DNA from: Syntrophomonadaceae bacterium
GTDB lineage: Bacteria > Bacillota > Syntrophomonadia > Syntrophomonadales > DTU052
Direction: 5' to 3'
Assembly: GCA_012729505.1 (NCBI GenBank)
Contig: JAAYDA010000036.1
Location: forward strand, 1 to 46,403
Length of the DNA stretch: 46,403 nt
The position numbers were made by a program, and so were the translations under genes. The first letter of the stretch is position 1, and every line of letters begins with the position of its first letter. Positions 16,885 to 26,259 of the stretch are shown here, in pieces. The notes beneath the pieces are model-generated. The model did not search any database and was not told the DNA's origin. It saw only the letters and a program-made list of their open reading frames with translations.

Positions 16885-16918
16885 TATTCATCCCCTCCTC
16901 CAGGTGTCAGCAATTCCA

Positions 16919-17767
16919 TTATAGTCCCTGCCCATCCGCCAATATTTTAACTAAGTTAGTCACCTCTTCACTGGAATAACCTTCAATTTTGCCTTCATCC
17001 ATCATCCGGCTTAACTGAGGATCCCAGCCCAAAGCAGCCAACAAGGGAATATCCATCTGCTGTGCCGCCTCATCAGCATGAGAAACTCCAAAAAGCTCAA
17101 GCTTCTCATCACAATGCGGACACGAAGCATAACTCATATTTTCAACCAACCCCAAGACAGGAATATTTAATTTATTAGCCATTTTGACCGCTTTTTTAAC
17201 CACCATTAAAACCAATTCCTGGGGTGATGATACTACCACTATTCCATCTACCGGAAGCGACTGCATCACCGTAAGGGGAACATCCCCTGTTCCGGGCGGG
17301 AGATCAACCAGTAAATAATCCAGATCCCGCCAATCAGTTTCACCCCAAAACTGTTTCACCATTCCGGCCAACACCGGACCTCTCCAGATTACCGGCTCAT
17401 CTTCGTTAGGAAGAAGAAGATTAACCGACATAATTTTGATGCCCTGTTCAGTAGTCGAAGGAATAATCCCATAATCAGTAGCTTTGAGATTGCCTCCCTT
17501 TACACCGAAAATCCTAGGTATAGTAGGCCCGGTAATATCAGCATCCAGGACACCCACCTTGTAACCCAGCTGATTCATCCCTACCGCTAAAAGACCGGTA
17601 ATCGTTGATTTCCCCACTCCACCCTTGCCACTCATTACCGCTATGACCCGCTTGATCTTGTTAAGCTTCCCCAGAAGATTTTGTTCCGGCAAAGTGCAGC
17701 TTTCGCTGGCACATCCGCCAGCCTGATTCTGCGAACAAGTCTGACATTTTGTTTTATCTTCAGCCAT
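16919..17767 (-). CDS. mrp: Mrp/Nbp35-type P-loop Fe-S carrier ATPase
   Basis: A 282-residue Mrp (ApbC/Nbp35) ATPase that binds and transfers [4Fe-4S] clusters to apo-enzymes. It has a deviant Walker A GKGGVGKST (about 47-55), DADITGPTIPRIFG, LLVDLPPGTGD and the C-terminal CPHC pair of the family. The N-terminus adds a four-Cys segment (C8, C11, C19, C24). It lies between prsA and sufC in the same direction, so cluster assembly and delivery are encoded together. ATG at 17767 follows AAAGGGTGAAG. Confidence 0.92.
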   Translation of the reverse strand: MAEDKTKCQTCSQNQAGGCASESCTLPEQNLLGKLNKIKRVIAVMSGKGGVGKSTITGLLAVGMNQLGYKVGVLDADITGPTIPRIFGVKGGNLKATDYGIIPSTTEQGIKIMSVNLLLPNEDEPVIWRGPVLAGMVKQFWGETDWRDLDYLLVDLPPGTGDVPLTVMQSLPVDGIVVVSSPQELVLMVVKKAVKMANKLNIPVLGLVENMSYASCPHCDEKLELFGVSHADEAAQQMDIPLLAALGWDPQLSRMMDEGKIEGYSSEEVTNLVKILADGQGL

Positions 17768-17817
17768 TTCTTCACCCTTTTCTTTAATTCCCTTTTTCCA
17801 GCCAGCCGACTCGTTAA

Positions 17818-18738
17818 CTAATTAGTCTTGATATCACCTTCCGAACGAAGCTTTTCTATTAAATCCTGCCACGCCTGCTCTTCCTTGGCTCGCAGAGTCA
17901 AAGACTGAGCCTGATCTTTGACCTGCTCAAAAGCCTCTATTTTGGCTGCCCGTTCCTCAAATGCCTTGATAACGTGAAAACCGAACTCAGATTGGACCGG
18001 TTCTTCGGTCATCTCTCCAGGCTTCAGTTTCAGTGCCGCCGTTTTAAATTCATTAACAAAATTAGTCTGCTCATTTATAAAGCCCAAATCCCCCCCGGAT
18101 TCCTGAGCATTTTGTTCAGTTGACAATTCTTTGGCCAGCTCCGCAAAATCTTCTCCATCCTTGAGTCTTTTGATCACATCCTCAGCTTCAGCCTTAGTAT
18201 CCAGCAATATATGCGATACTCTCAACTCATAAGGATTACCAAAATACTCAGGATAGTCCTCATAAAACTTTTTAACCTCCTCGACAGTTACCTCAACTCC
18301 GGACATAACCTTCTCATACAATTCGTCTATGAGAACTTGGTTGTGCATCTCCTCTTCAAATTCCTCTTCAGTGTAACCCGCAGATGATAAAAAGCCTTTA
18401 AAGCCTTCAGTTCCCGCTGCTTCTTTAAATTGGTCGATAGCAGTGCTAACTTCTTCTTCCGTAGCCTCCATACCCTGTCTTGCCGCTTCCTGGAGCAGCA
18501 AAGTCTGATCAATCAAGCTTTCCAAAGCCGCTTCCCTGATTTGTTCCATAAATTCAGCATCTTCACGCGGATCCGTTCCGTAAGTCTGCTGGGCCTGAAC
18601 TACAAATAGGTTTACAACCTTGTCCAACTGGTTCTGCTTCAACTTCTCCCCATTCACAGTAGCAACATTATCTCCGCATCCTGCCAGTAGTACGCCAATC
18701 ATAAGTACTAATCCGACGACAACAAGTCTCTTTTTCAT
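17818..18738 (-). CDS. prsA: PrsA-like foldase lipoprotein (peptidyl-prolyl isomerase)
   Basis: A 306-residue extracytoplasmic foldase. The N-terminus is a lipoprotein signal peptide with lipobox LAGC (Cys at about residue 21). A SurA-N-like chaperone region follows (about 30-165), then a parvulin domain (ELRVSHILLDTKAEAED, GGDLGFINEQ, SEFGFHVIKAFEE; about 170-270). It should sit on the outer face of the membrane and help folding of secreted proteins. Strong AGAGGAGG precedes ATG 18738. It is first in the leftward cluster with mrp-sufC-sufB-lysR; the gap to mrp is 50 nt, so co-transcription is possible but not proven. Confidence 0.88.
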   Translation of the reverse strand: MKKRLVVVGLVLMIGVLLAGCGDNVATVNGEKLKQNQLDKVVNLFVVQAQQTYGTDPREDAEFMEQIREAALESLIDQTLLLQEAARQGMEATEEEVSTAIDQFKEAAGTEGFKGFLSSAGYTEEEFEEEMHNQVLIDELYEKVMSGVEVTVEEVKKFYEDYPEYFGNPYELRVSHILLDTKAEAEDVIKRLKDGEDFAELAKELSTEQNAQESGGDLGFINEQTNFVNEFKTAALKLKPGEMTEEPVQSEFGFHVIKAFEERAAKIEAFEQVKDQAQSLTLRAKEEQAWQDLIEKLRSEGDIKTN

Positions 18739-18915
18739 AAGATCCTCCTCTTCCCTCGTGAAAGCCCTGTGAAAGACCGGGTCTTATGAACTAATCTGCC
18801 CGTTCCACCAATACTATTTTGCAGGCTGGAATAATTCACAGTTATTTTCAATGTTAGTCAAATTATATATTGACAGTTGGCAGGCCGCAAGTTCTCGATT
18901 CATATTCGACTTCAA

Positions 18916-19971
18916 TTACATGTTTTTCAGAGTACGAACCCCTCGGCACAAATAATAGAGAGCATTGCTTCCTTGTCCTGCCGAACCCAGCAGTTGGTGA
19001 GCTGAATCCGAAAAACCCTGTCGTCTTACTTTATCATCACTCAAATACATGGCTAAAAGCCCATTGACTACCAGCCTGTGCAGACCGGGAGAAGGCAAAC
19101 CGCTTGCCAAACCTGACGATTGTTCCGCAAACCGCCGGATCGCTTTCCATCCGTCCTTAACATCTGAATAGTAAGATACAAAATTGAGATCTCCCTCACG
19201 CACATCCTCCTCTTGGTCAATCAGATAATCCAGGAGAATATGCATGGCATTTATCCAAGGGAAATACCCTTCATAGACAAGTTTAGTGTCATCTCTCCGA
19301 CAATCAGGATTTGCCGCCATGGCCCATAAAGCGAAAATGCCCAGGGTAGAGCCGGTAGCAGCCGCTAATTCCCACCAACTCAAGCCATGGGGATTGTCTA
19401 CCTGTTCTTCTATATATTGCTGAAGCCGTAAGCTGCGGGACTCCGGCTCGGCATGTTTTAGTGCCTGTAAATGAGCATAATAATTCACCATCTGCATTAT
19501 CGGTTCATAGACTTGGTCTAAACCCGGTAAGGCCGCCACTCTTTTCTGACAATTGACCACGAGATAATTCAAGTATTCAAATTCCCTGTAAGACCCGTAC
19601 AGACTGTAGTAATCGATTATCGCCCGGCCAGGGGAAGCCGCATCCGACATGGAATGATGCAGATGAAAAAATGCCGCTTCATCTTGGATTCCGGCCCGAT
19701 CACACAGGTTATCCAGATAGTCCGATATAGTCTGAAAAGTCACAATCAGATTAATCAAATCCCGCCATCGATCCGAAGGCCCCAAAAGGGCCATAACCGC
19801 TCCTCCATAACAATGGAAGGCTTTGCTGTTCAGACTGCTCAATGCCTGCCGGCGAAGCTCATAGTCTCCAAGTTGATTTGCTTTATCCTTCAGTTGAAGC
19901 AGTTCTCCGTCAACACGGGGAATCACTCTGACCAGGTAGTTATAAAGCCAGGGAAATCTGGCGACGGACAC
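18916..19971 (-). CDS. ytpB: YtpB-like DUF2600 terpene synthase
   Basis: About 351 residues, all-alpha DUF2600 family. The B. subtilis member YtpB makes tetraprenyl-beta-curcumene from heptaprenyl diphosphate (C35). An Asp-rich DYLDNLCDR segment and a later LLDYLIDQEED fit metal/diphosphate binding. The frame is open to 19989, but GTG at 19971 has GGGGAGGGG 7 nt ahead and is the better start. It overlaps the end of the polyprenyl synthase gene by 49 nt in another frame, so the two are coupled. Product prediction is by family; the exact chain length is not known. Confidence 0.75.
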   Translation of the reverse strand: MSVARFPWLYNYLVRVIPRVDGELLQLKDKANQLGDYELRRQALSSLNSKAFHCYGGAVMALLGPSDRWRDLINLIVTFQTISDYLDNLCDRAGIQDEAAFFHLHHSMSDAASPGRAIIDYYSLYGSYREFEYLNYLVVNCQKRVAALPGLDQVYEPIMQMVNYYAHLQALKHAEPESRSLRLQQYIEEQVDNPHGLSWWELAAATGSTLGIFALWAMAANPDCRRDDTKLVYEGYFPWINAMHILLDYLIDQEEDVREGDLNFVSYYSDVKDGWKAIRRFAEQSSGLASGLPSPGLHRLVVNGLLAMYLSDDKVRRQGFSDSAHQLLGSAGQGSNALYYLCRGVRTLKNM

Positions 19972-20978
19972 GAAATATCCCCTCCCCATATCTGCTGACC
20001 AGGTGATGAACCATCTCTCCAGGGGGATGGTGGGACACTAAAAATTTCAGAACAAAACTCCAAAAGAGCTTCCCGTCCCTGACTGCAAGGAAACGATTCC
20101 ACTATCTTTTTAGCTCTGTCAAAGCTCTCCAGAGCCTGTTCCCAAGCGTAATCAAACGCTCCGCACCTGCCGATTATGGTAATGGCCCGGTTAATATGGT
20201 CATTTTGAATTTCTCGCGATACAATCAGATCTCGCAGTTCCTCACCATGTTCTGATACTTCCAAGGCTCTTATTATTGGAAGTGTTATAACCCCATTACG
20301 AAGATCACTTCCCACCGGCTTTCCCATTAATTTTTCCTGACCGACAAAGTCAATAATGTCATCCCTTATCTGGTACGCATAACCCAGGTAATCCCCAAAC
20401 ATCCCAATCCGGTAAACCTCTTCCCGGGGCGCCCCCGCAGTCAGAGCTCCGCTTTGACAGGCAGCCTTGAACAAGCTAACCGTTTTTCCGTAAATATTAA
20501 AATAATAATCCTCTTCAGAAATATATGGATTATACAAATTCAAATCCTGGCTTATTTCTCCCTGGCACATGCTTCGAATAGTATCAGTTACTTCTTTTAA
20601 TACATCATACCTCTGGCAGTATGTGAGCAGCCAGAATGCGGAAGCAAACAGATGATCCCCAATTAGTACTGCGGTTTTGCTGCCGAACCGACAATTGGAG
20701 CTGAGACTTCCGCGGCGAAGATCAGCTTCATCTACAATATCGTCATGAACCAGAGATGCAGTGTGTATAAACTCAATTGCAGCCGATACATCTATGGCCT
20801 CATCACTGACAGGTCCAAAAAGCTCATGAACCAGCAATACTAATCGGGGACGGGTCAGTTTACCTTTATGCTCTAAAGGCTGGAGCATCACTTTATCAAT
20901 CGGCTCACAGCCAGAAGAGCCCATTTTTAATAACCGTTCGTAAATTCGAGTCAAATAATAGTCCACAGAATAATTCAT
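19923..20978 (-). CDS. Trans-polyprenyl diphosphate synthase
   Basis: A 351-residue isoprenyl diphosphate synthase that adds isopentenyl units to an allylic diphosphate. The first aspartate-rich motif is DDIVDEADLRRG and the second DDIIDFVG; GKPVGSDLRNGVITLPII is typical of medium-chain (C30-C40) enzymes. The last ~36 residues, rich in Pro/Gly/Ser, go beyond the usual end and are encoded by the segment overlapping the downstream ytpB-like gene, so they may be a by-product of the overlap. ATG 20978 has AGGAGG at good distance. With the cyclase it forms a C35 terpenoid module; a quinone side-chain role is also possible. Confidence 0.87.
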   Translation of the reverse strand: MNYSVDYYLTRIYERLLKMGSSGCEPIDKVMLQPLEHKGKLTRPRLVLLVHELFGPVSDEAIDVSAAIEFIHTASLVHDDIVDEADLRRGSLSSNCRFGSKTAVLIGDHLFASAFWLLTYCQRYDVLKEVTDTIRSMCQGEISQDLNLYNPYISEEDYYFNIYGKTVSLFKAACQSGALTAGAPREEVYRIGMFGDYLGYAYQIRDDIIDFVGQEKLMGKPVGSDLRNGVITLPIIRALEVSEHGEELRDLIVSREIQNDHINRAITIIGRCGAFDYAWEQALESFDRAKKIVESFPCSQGREALLEFCSEIFSVPPSPWRDGSSPGQQIWGGDISCPSPDFPGFITTWSE

Positions 20979-21065
20979 GGCTCTACCTCCTAAACCAAGC
21001 TGTTACTTAGGTTTAACAAGTCAGAGCCATTTAATGAATTATTTTAATTAATTAAATCGCCTGCA

Positions 21066-22070
21066 TCATCGGATCAATCCCTGCAAAACCATGATGAAGA
21101 ATAGTACATAAAACACTCCTGACATAATCAGGGTCCAGGCTTCTACTCGGCGCAGGCGTAAAACCTGCACGTACAAAATTGCAGCGGCGATAAGGGCCAA
21201 TAGTCCCGTCAGCAGACCTCCTGCACTCAACTGCCAGTCAGACATAAATATTCCCAGTGCCGGAATGAGCGAACTCTGAAATACCATAGCACCGGTAATA
21301 TTTCCCAAAGCCAGAGTATCCTTACCCCGGGAAATCCAAATAACACTGTTAAATTTCTCGGGCAGCTCCGTAGCAATCGGCGCTATCACCAACGCCAGTA
21401 TGAAGGCCGGCACTCCAAAGGCCAGGGCCACCGTCTCTATCCCGCCCACAAACAGATGTGCTCCGCCAATGATTAAACCTAAAGCCACCACTAACTGAAT
21501 AAGGACAATTGACATAGAAGGTGTCGGCCTGCGGGGTGAAAAATAGCATGCTTTGAGTTTTTCATCATCATGATCACGTTCAGCGCTGAGAGTCACCCAC
21601 AGATGCATCATATACCCGAAAATCATTAAACAGGCCGCAATAAGCTGCCATTTTCTCATAGATGCAGGCATGGTGCCGGCAATCAGGGCTGCGGCAAAAA
21701 CGATCAGGAAAAGACCCAGGTCTCGTTTCATCACTTCAGGATTAGCCGTAACCTGAGTCCCAAGGGGACGCCGATACTTAAAAATATAAACGGCGCAGCC
21801 CGTAACAAACATGGCTAGGGTAGCCAACATCATCGGTGCGCCTAATATGGCTCCCGTCCCGATACTGACAGCTTCTTCTCCACCCTTAATAAAAGCGATC
21901 ACCGGAATCATCGTTTCAGGCAAAGCAGTTCCCACCGCCGCCAAAACACTTCCTACCGCACCTTCAGACAAATTCAGCTTTTTTCCCAACCACTCTATTC
22001 CATTGCTAAATACCTCAGCACCCACCAAGATAATACCAAGACTGAGAAGCAAAAGGGCAATACTGCTCAA
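21066..22070 (-). CDS. Na+/Ca2+ exchanger-family membrane transporter
   Basis: A 334-residue CaCA-family antiporter with about ten hydrophobic segments. Two inverted alpha-repeats are visible: GSVLAAVGTALPETMIPVIA and ALVIAPIATELPEKFNS, each with the ion-binding Pro-Glu. It should exchange Na+ or H+ for Ca2+ (or another cation) at the cytoplasmic membrane. The start is TTG at 22070 with TAGGAGG 8 nt upstream; 16 nt separate it from the PHP gene upstream, so they are one operon. Confidence 0.85.
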   Translation of the reverse strand: MSSIALLLLSLGIILVGAEVFSNGIEWLGKKLNLSEGAVGSVLAAVGTALPETMIPVIAFIKGGEEAVSIGTGAILGAPMMLATLAMFVTGCAVYIFKYRRPLGTQVTANPEVMKRDLGLFLIVFAAALIAGTMPASMRKWQLIAACLMIFGYMMHLWVTLSAERDHDDEKLKACYFSPRRPTPSMSIVLIQLVVALGLIIGGAHLFVGGIETVALAFGVPAFILALVIAPIATELPEKFNSVIWISRGKDTLALGNITGAMVFQSSLIPALGIFMSDWQLSAGGLLTGLLALIAAAILYVQVLRLRRVEAWTLIMSGVFYVLFFIMVLQGLIR

Positions 22071-22086
22071 GATTAATGCCTCCTAA

Positions 22087-22872
22087 TCAATTACTTTTAG
22101 CCATTAAATGCCATGTCTTGCGGCGTCCTGAAAAGCCTGCCATGCTGCGATAGCCTACATTCCATGCCATCCGGCAGGCATCTGAAAGCCCATCTCCAAG
22201 CTGATTAGGGTGATGAGCATCTGAACCGAAAGTAATAGGAATATTGTTCTCGAAAAGACTATGTAAAATGTTTTCACTGGGATAGATTTCCCCTATCGGT
22301 TTGCGAAGGCCGCCGGTGTTAACCTCAACCGCCATCCCCGATTTTCTGATCTCTCCCAGCAAAGCCTTCAGCCGGGAAGAATCCTGGTATTTACTGGATC
22401 TAAACCCCCACACCTTGACTAAATCCAAATGTCCTACTATGTCAAACAACTGAGAGCGAACCGCTTGTTGCACTAACATATAATATTCTTGGTAAACCTC
22501 ATCAATGTCACAGTGCAAAAATTTATCTTTGTAATCGGCATGATCGAAAGGCCATTCTCCAATATGGTGAACCGAGCCTATAACATAATCGAGAGAATTC
22601 TGTCCCAGAAGGGCTTTTATTTCATTTTCAGTTTCCGGTCTGTAATCAACTTCTATCCCGACCCGGATACTTATATCGGCATTTTCCGGTTTGGGAGCCA
22701 ATTCCTGAACCGCTGACAAGTCTATGCCAGACCATAGCCAGTCATGCTCACTGAAACCCAAATGAGAAATTTTACGGGCCCGGGCCTGGTTTATATACCC
22801 CTGCAACCAGTCTGCAGAATATTTATATTCTCCATGAGCCATGGCATGAACATGGTAATCGATTAACACCAT
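22087..22872 (-). CDS. PHP-domain phosphatase (histidinol-phosphatase-like)
   Basis: About 261 residues of the PHP superfamily. Metal-binding residues are DYHVHAMAHG near the N-terminus, GFSEHDW, GIEVDYR, GSVHHIGEWPF, DIVGHLDLVK and the C-terminal FGSDAHHPNQLGDG. Members dephosphorylate histidinol phosphate or other small phosphates. The frame is open to 22923 without a ribosome site; the internal ATG at 22872 (or GTG at 22869, with better spacing) next to GGAGG fits better. No other histidine-biosynthesis gene is nearby, so the substrate is unknown. Confidence 0.82.
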   Translation of the reverse strand: MVLIDYHVHAMAHGEYKYSADWLQGYINQARARKISHLGFSEHDWLWSGIDLSAVQELAPKPENADISIRVGIEVDYRPETENEIKALLGQNSLDYVIGSVHHIGEWPFDHADYKDKFLHCDIDEVYQEYYMLVQQAVRSQLFDIVGHLDLVKVWGFRSSKYQDSSRLKALLGEIRKSGMAVEVNTGGLRKPIGEIYPSENILHSLFENNIPITFGSDAHHPNQLGDGLSDACRMAWNVGYRSMAGFSGRRKTWHLMAKSN

Positions 22873-23010
22873 ATCCTCCATTAATTCCATAAAAATCGTT
22901 ACAATTTCGGCAACATCAGCCATAACACTTATTAATTAAAGCACTACCATTTATTATTTGCAAGATTTCCATGCCCAATAAAAGAAACCCATTGCAGAAC
23001 TACTTTGAAG

Positions 23011-23016
23011 TATAAT
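23011..23016 (+). promoter_or_regulatory. Consensus -10 box upstream of DUF1015 gene
   Basis: A perfect TATAAT lies 41 nt before the ATG at 23057. No good -35 is visible at 17 nt, so only the -10 is supported. Confidence 0.35.
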
Positions 23017-23056
23017 AGACTTGTGTGGAACGAAATAGATAGGAGGAATCTGCCTA

Positions 23057-24370
23057 ATGGCTGATATTGTCCCATTTATTGGGTTGCGCTATAATCAGAA
23101 CAAAATTGCAAACCCAGCTTCAGTAATGACTCCCCCTTACGACGTAATCAACGAAAAAGCCCAGGCCAGATACTATGCGGAGAACCCAGCGAACATTATT
23201 CGTCTCGAATTAGGGTTAATATTCCCTGATGATGATGACAAAAACAATCGTTATTCCCGGGCCAAGAAATACTTGGACAAATGGTTGGAAGATGAATGTC
23301 TCCTTCCCGAGTCAAAGCCATCCCTTTACGTTTACCAGCAAGAATTCAAGGATAATCAAGGCCGGAAAGCTATCCGCAACGGCTTCATCTGCGGCCTTAA
23401 AGTGGAAGAATACGCCCAAGGGAACATTCTGCCCCATGAGGAAACCCTGTCAAAACCAAAAACTGACCGGCTCAAGCTGATGCATGCTACTCAGAGCAAT
23501 TTCAGCTCAATTTTTGGCCTATACAGTGACTCCGAAAAATTGGTGGACAATACCCTGGCTCAGGCTATTGCTGATCGTCGGCCGGATATGGAGATAATCG
23601 ACGAAGCTCAGGAAATCCACCGTATTTGGGTGATAACCGATGAGCGATCCATAACCAAAGTACAGGAAGCGATTAAAGCCAAACAGATCTTTATCGCCGA
23701 TGGGCACCACCGCTATGAGACTGCCCTTCAGTATTCCAAGGATATGAAGGAAGCAGGACAATCAGGCTATGACTACGTCCTGACCACCCTGGTCAACCTA
23801 TATGATGAAGGTCTGGTGGTCTTCCCCACCCATCGGGTGGTTAAGGGAATTCGGAATCTTGATTTAGTAAAATTGAAAACTGACTTAGGGCAGTTGTTTG
23901 ATATTGAAGAGTATGGCACCAAGGACGACCTGCCCGGATTTATGAATGAACTGGCTAGGCGGGGCAAAAGGAAGCACGTATTTGGTCTCTACACTTCGGA
24001 AAATACCCTATACCTTCTGTCAGTGAAAAATATGAATCAAGCGAAAAGGCATCTGCCCAAAGATAGATCAGATGCCTGGAAAAAGCTTGATGTTGCATTG
24101 CTGGATAACCTGATTCTGGCAGACGTCCTGGGGATCGATGAAAGCAACCGAAAGAATCAGGACAGCTTGAGTTATACCAGAGATGAAGCATGGGCCATCG
24201 CCAAAGTCGATGAGGGGTCCCACCAATTAGCCTTGTTGCTCAATCCTACCCGGGTAGAAGAAGTGGTGGCGGTAGCTCAGGCCGGAGATAAAATGCCCCA
24301 AAAATCAACTTATTTTTATCCGAAGCTTATGACCGGCGTAGTCATCAATCCATTATTTATGAATCTCTGA
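23057..24370 (+). CDS. DUF1015 family protein
   Basis: A 437-residue full-length DUF1015 protein, a cytosolic family common in Clostridia and methanogens with no settled biochemical role. The conserved IADGHHRYETAL (about residues 215-226) and TPPYDVI near the N-terminus are diagnostic. No signal peptide or membrane segment is present. ATG 23057 follows TAGGAGG at good spacing. It is monocistronic, ended by a strong hairpin at 24384-24440. Confidence 0.85.
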   Translation: MADIVPFIGLRYNQNKIANPASVMTPPYDVINEKAQARYYAENPANIIRLELGLIFPDDDDKNNRYSRAKKYLDKWLEDECLLPESKPSLYVYQQEFKDNQGRKAIRNGFICGLKVEEYAQGNILPHEETLSKPKTDRLKLMHATQSNFSSIFGLYSDSEKLVDNTLAQAIADRRPDMEIIDEAQEIHRIWVITDERSITKVQEAIKAKQIFIADGHHRYETALQYSKDMKEAGQSGYDYVLTTLVNLYDEGLVVFPTHRVVKGIRNLDLVKLKTDLGQLFDIEEYGTKDDLPGFMNELARRGKRKHVFGLYTSENTLYLLSVKNMNQAKRHLPKDRSDAWKKLDVALLDNLILADVLGIDESNRKNQDSLSYTRDEAWAIAKVDEGSHQLALLLNPTRVEEVVAVAQAGDKMPQKSTYFYPKLMTGVVINPLFMNL

Positions 24371-24383
24371 TTCTGCCGAAACT

Positions 24384-24440
24384 AAAACACCCCACCTGAC
24401 GCCGGGGTCCTTATGACTCCGATTCAGGCCGGGTGTTTTT
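24384..24440. terminator. Bidirectional terminator between convergent genes
   Basis: AAAACACCC (plus CCTG) pairs with CAGG-CC-GGGTGTTTT; T-run on the plus strand and on the minus strand (complement of the A-run). It separates the rightward DUF1015 gene from the leftward ASKHA gene that ends at 24447. Confidence 0.8.
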
Positions 24441-24446
24441 ATATTC

Positions 24447-26255
24447 CTATTTAAAAGCCATGCTTTCCACGAACAAGCTGGCAAAATCAGGATGGTCAGC
24501 CAAGTCAACTGCAGTGATGCAGCTTGCCAGGCGCATGGCTTCTTCCCGCTCCCGTACCGAAACCAAAGCAGCTAAAGCTCCCCGTAAGGAGGCGTTCCCA
24601 ATCGGCTTAATCCGATGCTCCTCGAACCCGGGTATCATTCCGATTCCAATAACCGCTTCGGGATTCAAATAATGGCCAAATGCTCCTGCAAACATCACCT
24701 CATCAATTCCCTGAGGGTTGATCCCGGCTTCTTTCATCAAAATATCAATGCCGGTTCGAACCGCACCTTTGGCCAACTGAAGCTGACGTACATCCTGCTG
24801 GTTTAAGACCAAAGGCAAGCCCTGGGAAGACTCCGCCTCATCTACAATTATCAACTCCGTACCACGCGGAGTATTGCGCCATTTGCCCGCATATTTATCC
24901 GGCTGTATAAGGCCGGTTTCATCAATTACTTCTAAGTCCAGAAGAACATTAAGCAGATCCACCAGGCCTGATCCGCATATTCCCTCGGGGCGCTCGATAC
25001 CCAATACACTATATTTCATCTCACCGTCTTCCAGCCAAAAACGGTCAATGGCGCCGCCACGGGCGACCATGCCGCTGGTAATGCCTCCTCCCTCAAAAGC
25101 AGAACCTGCAGCTATTGAGCAGGCAAAATACATATCATCCTTCACAATAACCATTTCACCATTCGTTCCAATATCCAGAACCAGAAAATTATCCAGGGAA
25201 TTACCCGCCACCGCCAGCAAACAGGCAACCACATCAGAACCAAGAAACCCTGCTACCTGGGGCAGAATAAGAACCCGTCCCGCCGGATGCATAGGCATAC
25301 CCAAGGTTGCCGCACGCCTGCTGATCCCTCGGCGAAACAGCCCCACATAAGGCGCGCGTCCTAACCCTCGGGGATCCAAGCCCACAAACAGATGCAGCAT
25401 AACCGGGTTGCCAACCACAGTCATCTCCAGAATATCTTCAGAACCAATCTCCAGGCCGTCCAGAAGCTCCTCAACAATTAAAGAAATATCTCGAACAACT
25501 TTTTCATTCAATTCCTCAATGCCGGTGTCGTTATCCATAACATAACTAATACGTGCCAGAATATCTCTTCCATATTCTATCTGGGAGTTTAGCGCGCCGG
25601 TCTCCCCCAGCAGCTCTCCGGTTATAAGATCGATTAAAGCGCATGATATCCAGGTTGTGCCAATATCAACCGCCAGTCCGCAAAAGCGCCCCTGACCCTG
25701 GGGATGTATCCTCAGCACAGTTTTATCCAGCAGACCACCGTTTATTCGGAAACCGTCTCCCTGATCCAATTCGGCAATATGGTTCAGATTTGCCGACGAA
25801 ATTTCAAGTTCATAATCCTTAAAAGACCATTGAACCCGCTCCATAAGCGGAATTGGATTGTTGCGGTTAAACGGAGGAATATGAGTATCTACCTTCTTTA
25901 TAGCAGCCAATACTCCCGGGTATCTTTCGAACATAAGCAGACCGCCCTTGAGGTGAGCAATTCTGGTTTCCGGCAAAAATACTGAAGTTTCGCCCATTAC
26001 GTGGCATTTGCATGTCAAACGAAATCCGCCCTGTTTTTCCTCAACACTCAATACTTCTTCTTCTTCACTGGTTAAGGACAGTACATCACCTTCCACCCGG
26101 GCCTTACATTTGCCACAGATACCGCGGCCTCCGCAATCCCCTCTCTGAAGGACTCCCGCCTTCTGAACCGCCTGCCAAACTGTTTGCCCTTCATAAATCC
26201 AGGATACCAGCGGTTCCGACGCTGTATATATTTTAACTTTCACCAGGCTGCTCAT
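24447..26255 (-). CDS. RACo-like ASKHA-domain ferredoxin (corrinoid activation family)
   Basis: A 602-residue protein with an N-terminal plant-type [2Fe-2S] ferredoxin (about 1-95; CGGRGICGKCK and a later C) and a large actin-like ATPase region (DUF4445/RACo C-terminal; VDIGTTWISCALID, LVLDIGTNGEM, GSAFEGGGI). Relatives reactivate corrinoid proteins by ATP-dependent reduction of Co(II) to Co(I). No corrinoid protein or methyltransferase is in the window, so the partner is elsewhere or different. ATG 26255 follows GAGGTG; it starts 4 nt after the end of mobB, so both are one operon. Confidence 0.85.
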   Translation of the reverse strand: MSSLVKVKIYTASEPLVSWIYEGQTVWQAVQKAGVLQRGDCGGRGICGKCKARVEGDVLSLTSEEEEVLSVEEKQGGFRLTCKCHVMGETSVFLPETRIAHLKGGLLMFERYPGVLAAIKKVDTHIPPFNRNNPIPLMERVQWSFKDYELEISSANLNHIAELDQGDGFRINGGLLDKTVLRIHPQGQGRFCGLAVDIGTTWISCALIDLITGELLGETGALNSQIEYGRDILARISYVMDNDTGIEELNEKVVRDISLIVEELLDGLEIGSEDILEMTVVGNPVMLHLFVGLDPRGLGRAPYVGLFRRGISRRAATLGMPMHPAGRVLILPQVAGFLGSDVVACLLAVAGNSLDNFLVLDIGTNGEMVIVKDDMYFACSIAAGSAFEGGGITSGMVARGGAIDRFWLEDGEMKYSVLGIERPEGICGSGLVDLLNVLLDLEVIDETGLIQPDKYAGKWRNTPRGTELIIVDEAESSQGLPLVLNQQDVRQLQLAKGAVRTGIDILMKEAGINPQGIDEVMFAGAFGHYLNPEAVIGIGMIPGFEEHRIKPIGNASLRGALAALVSVREREEAMRLASCITAVDLADHPDFASLFVESMAFK

Positions 26256-26259
26256 GAAT

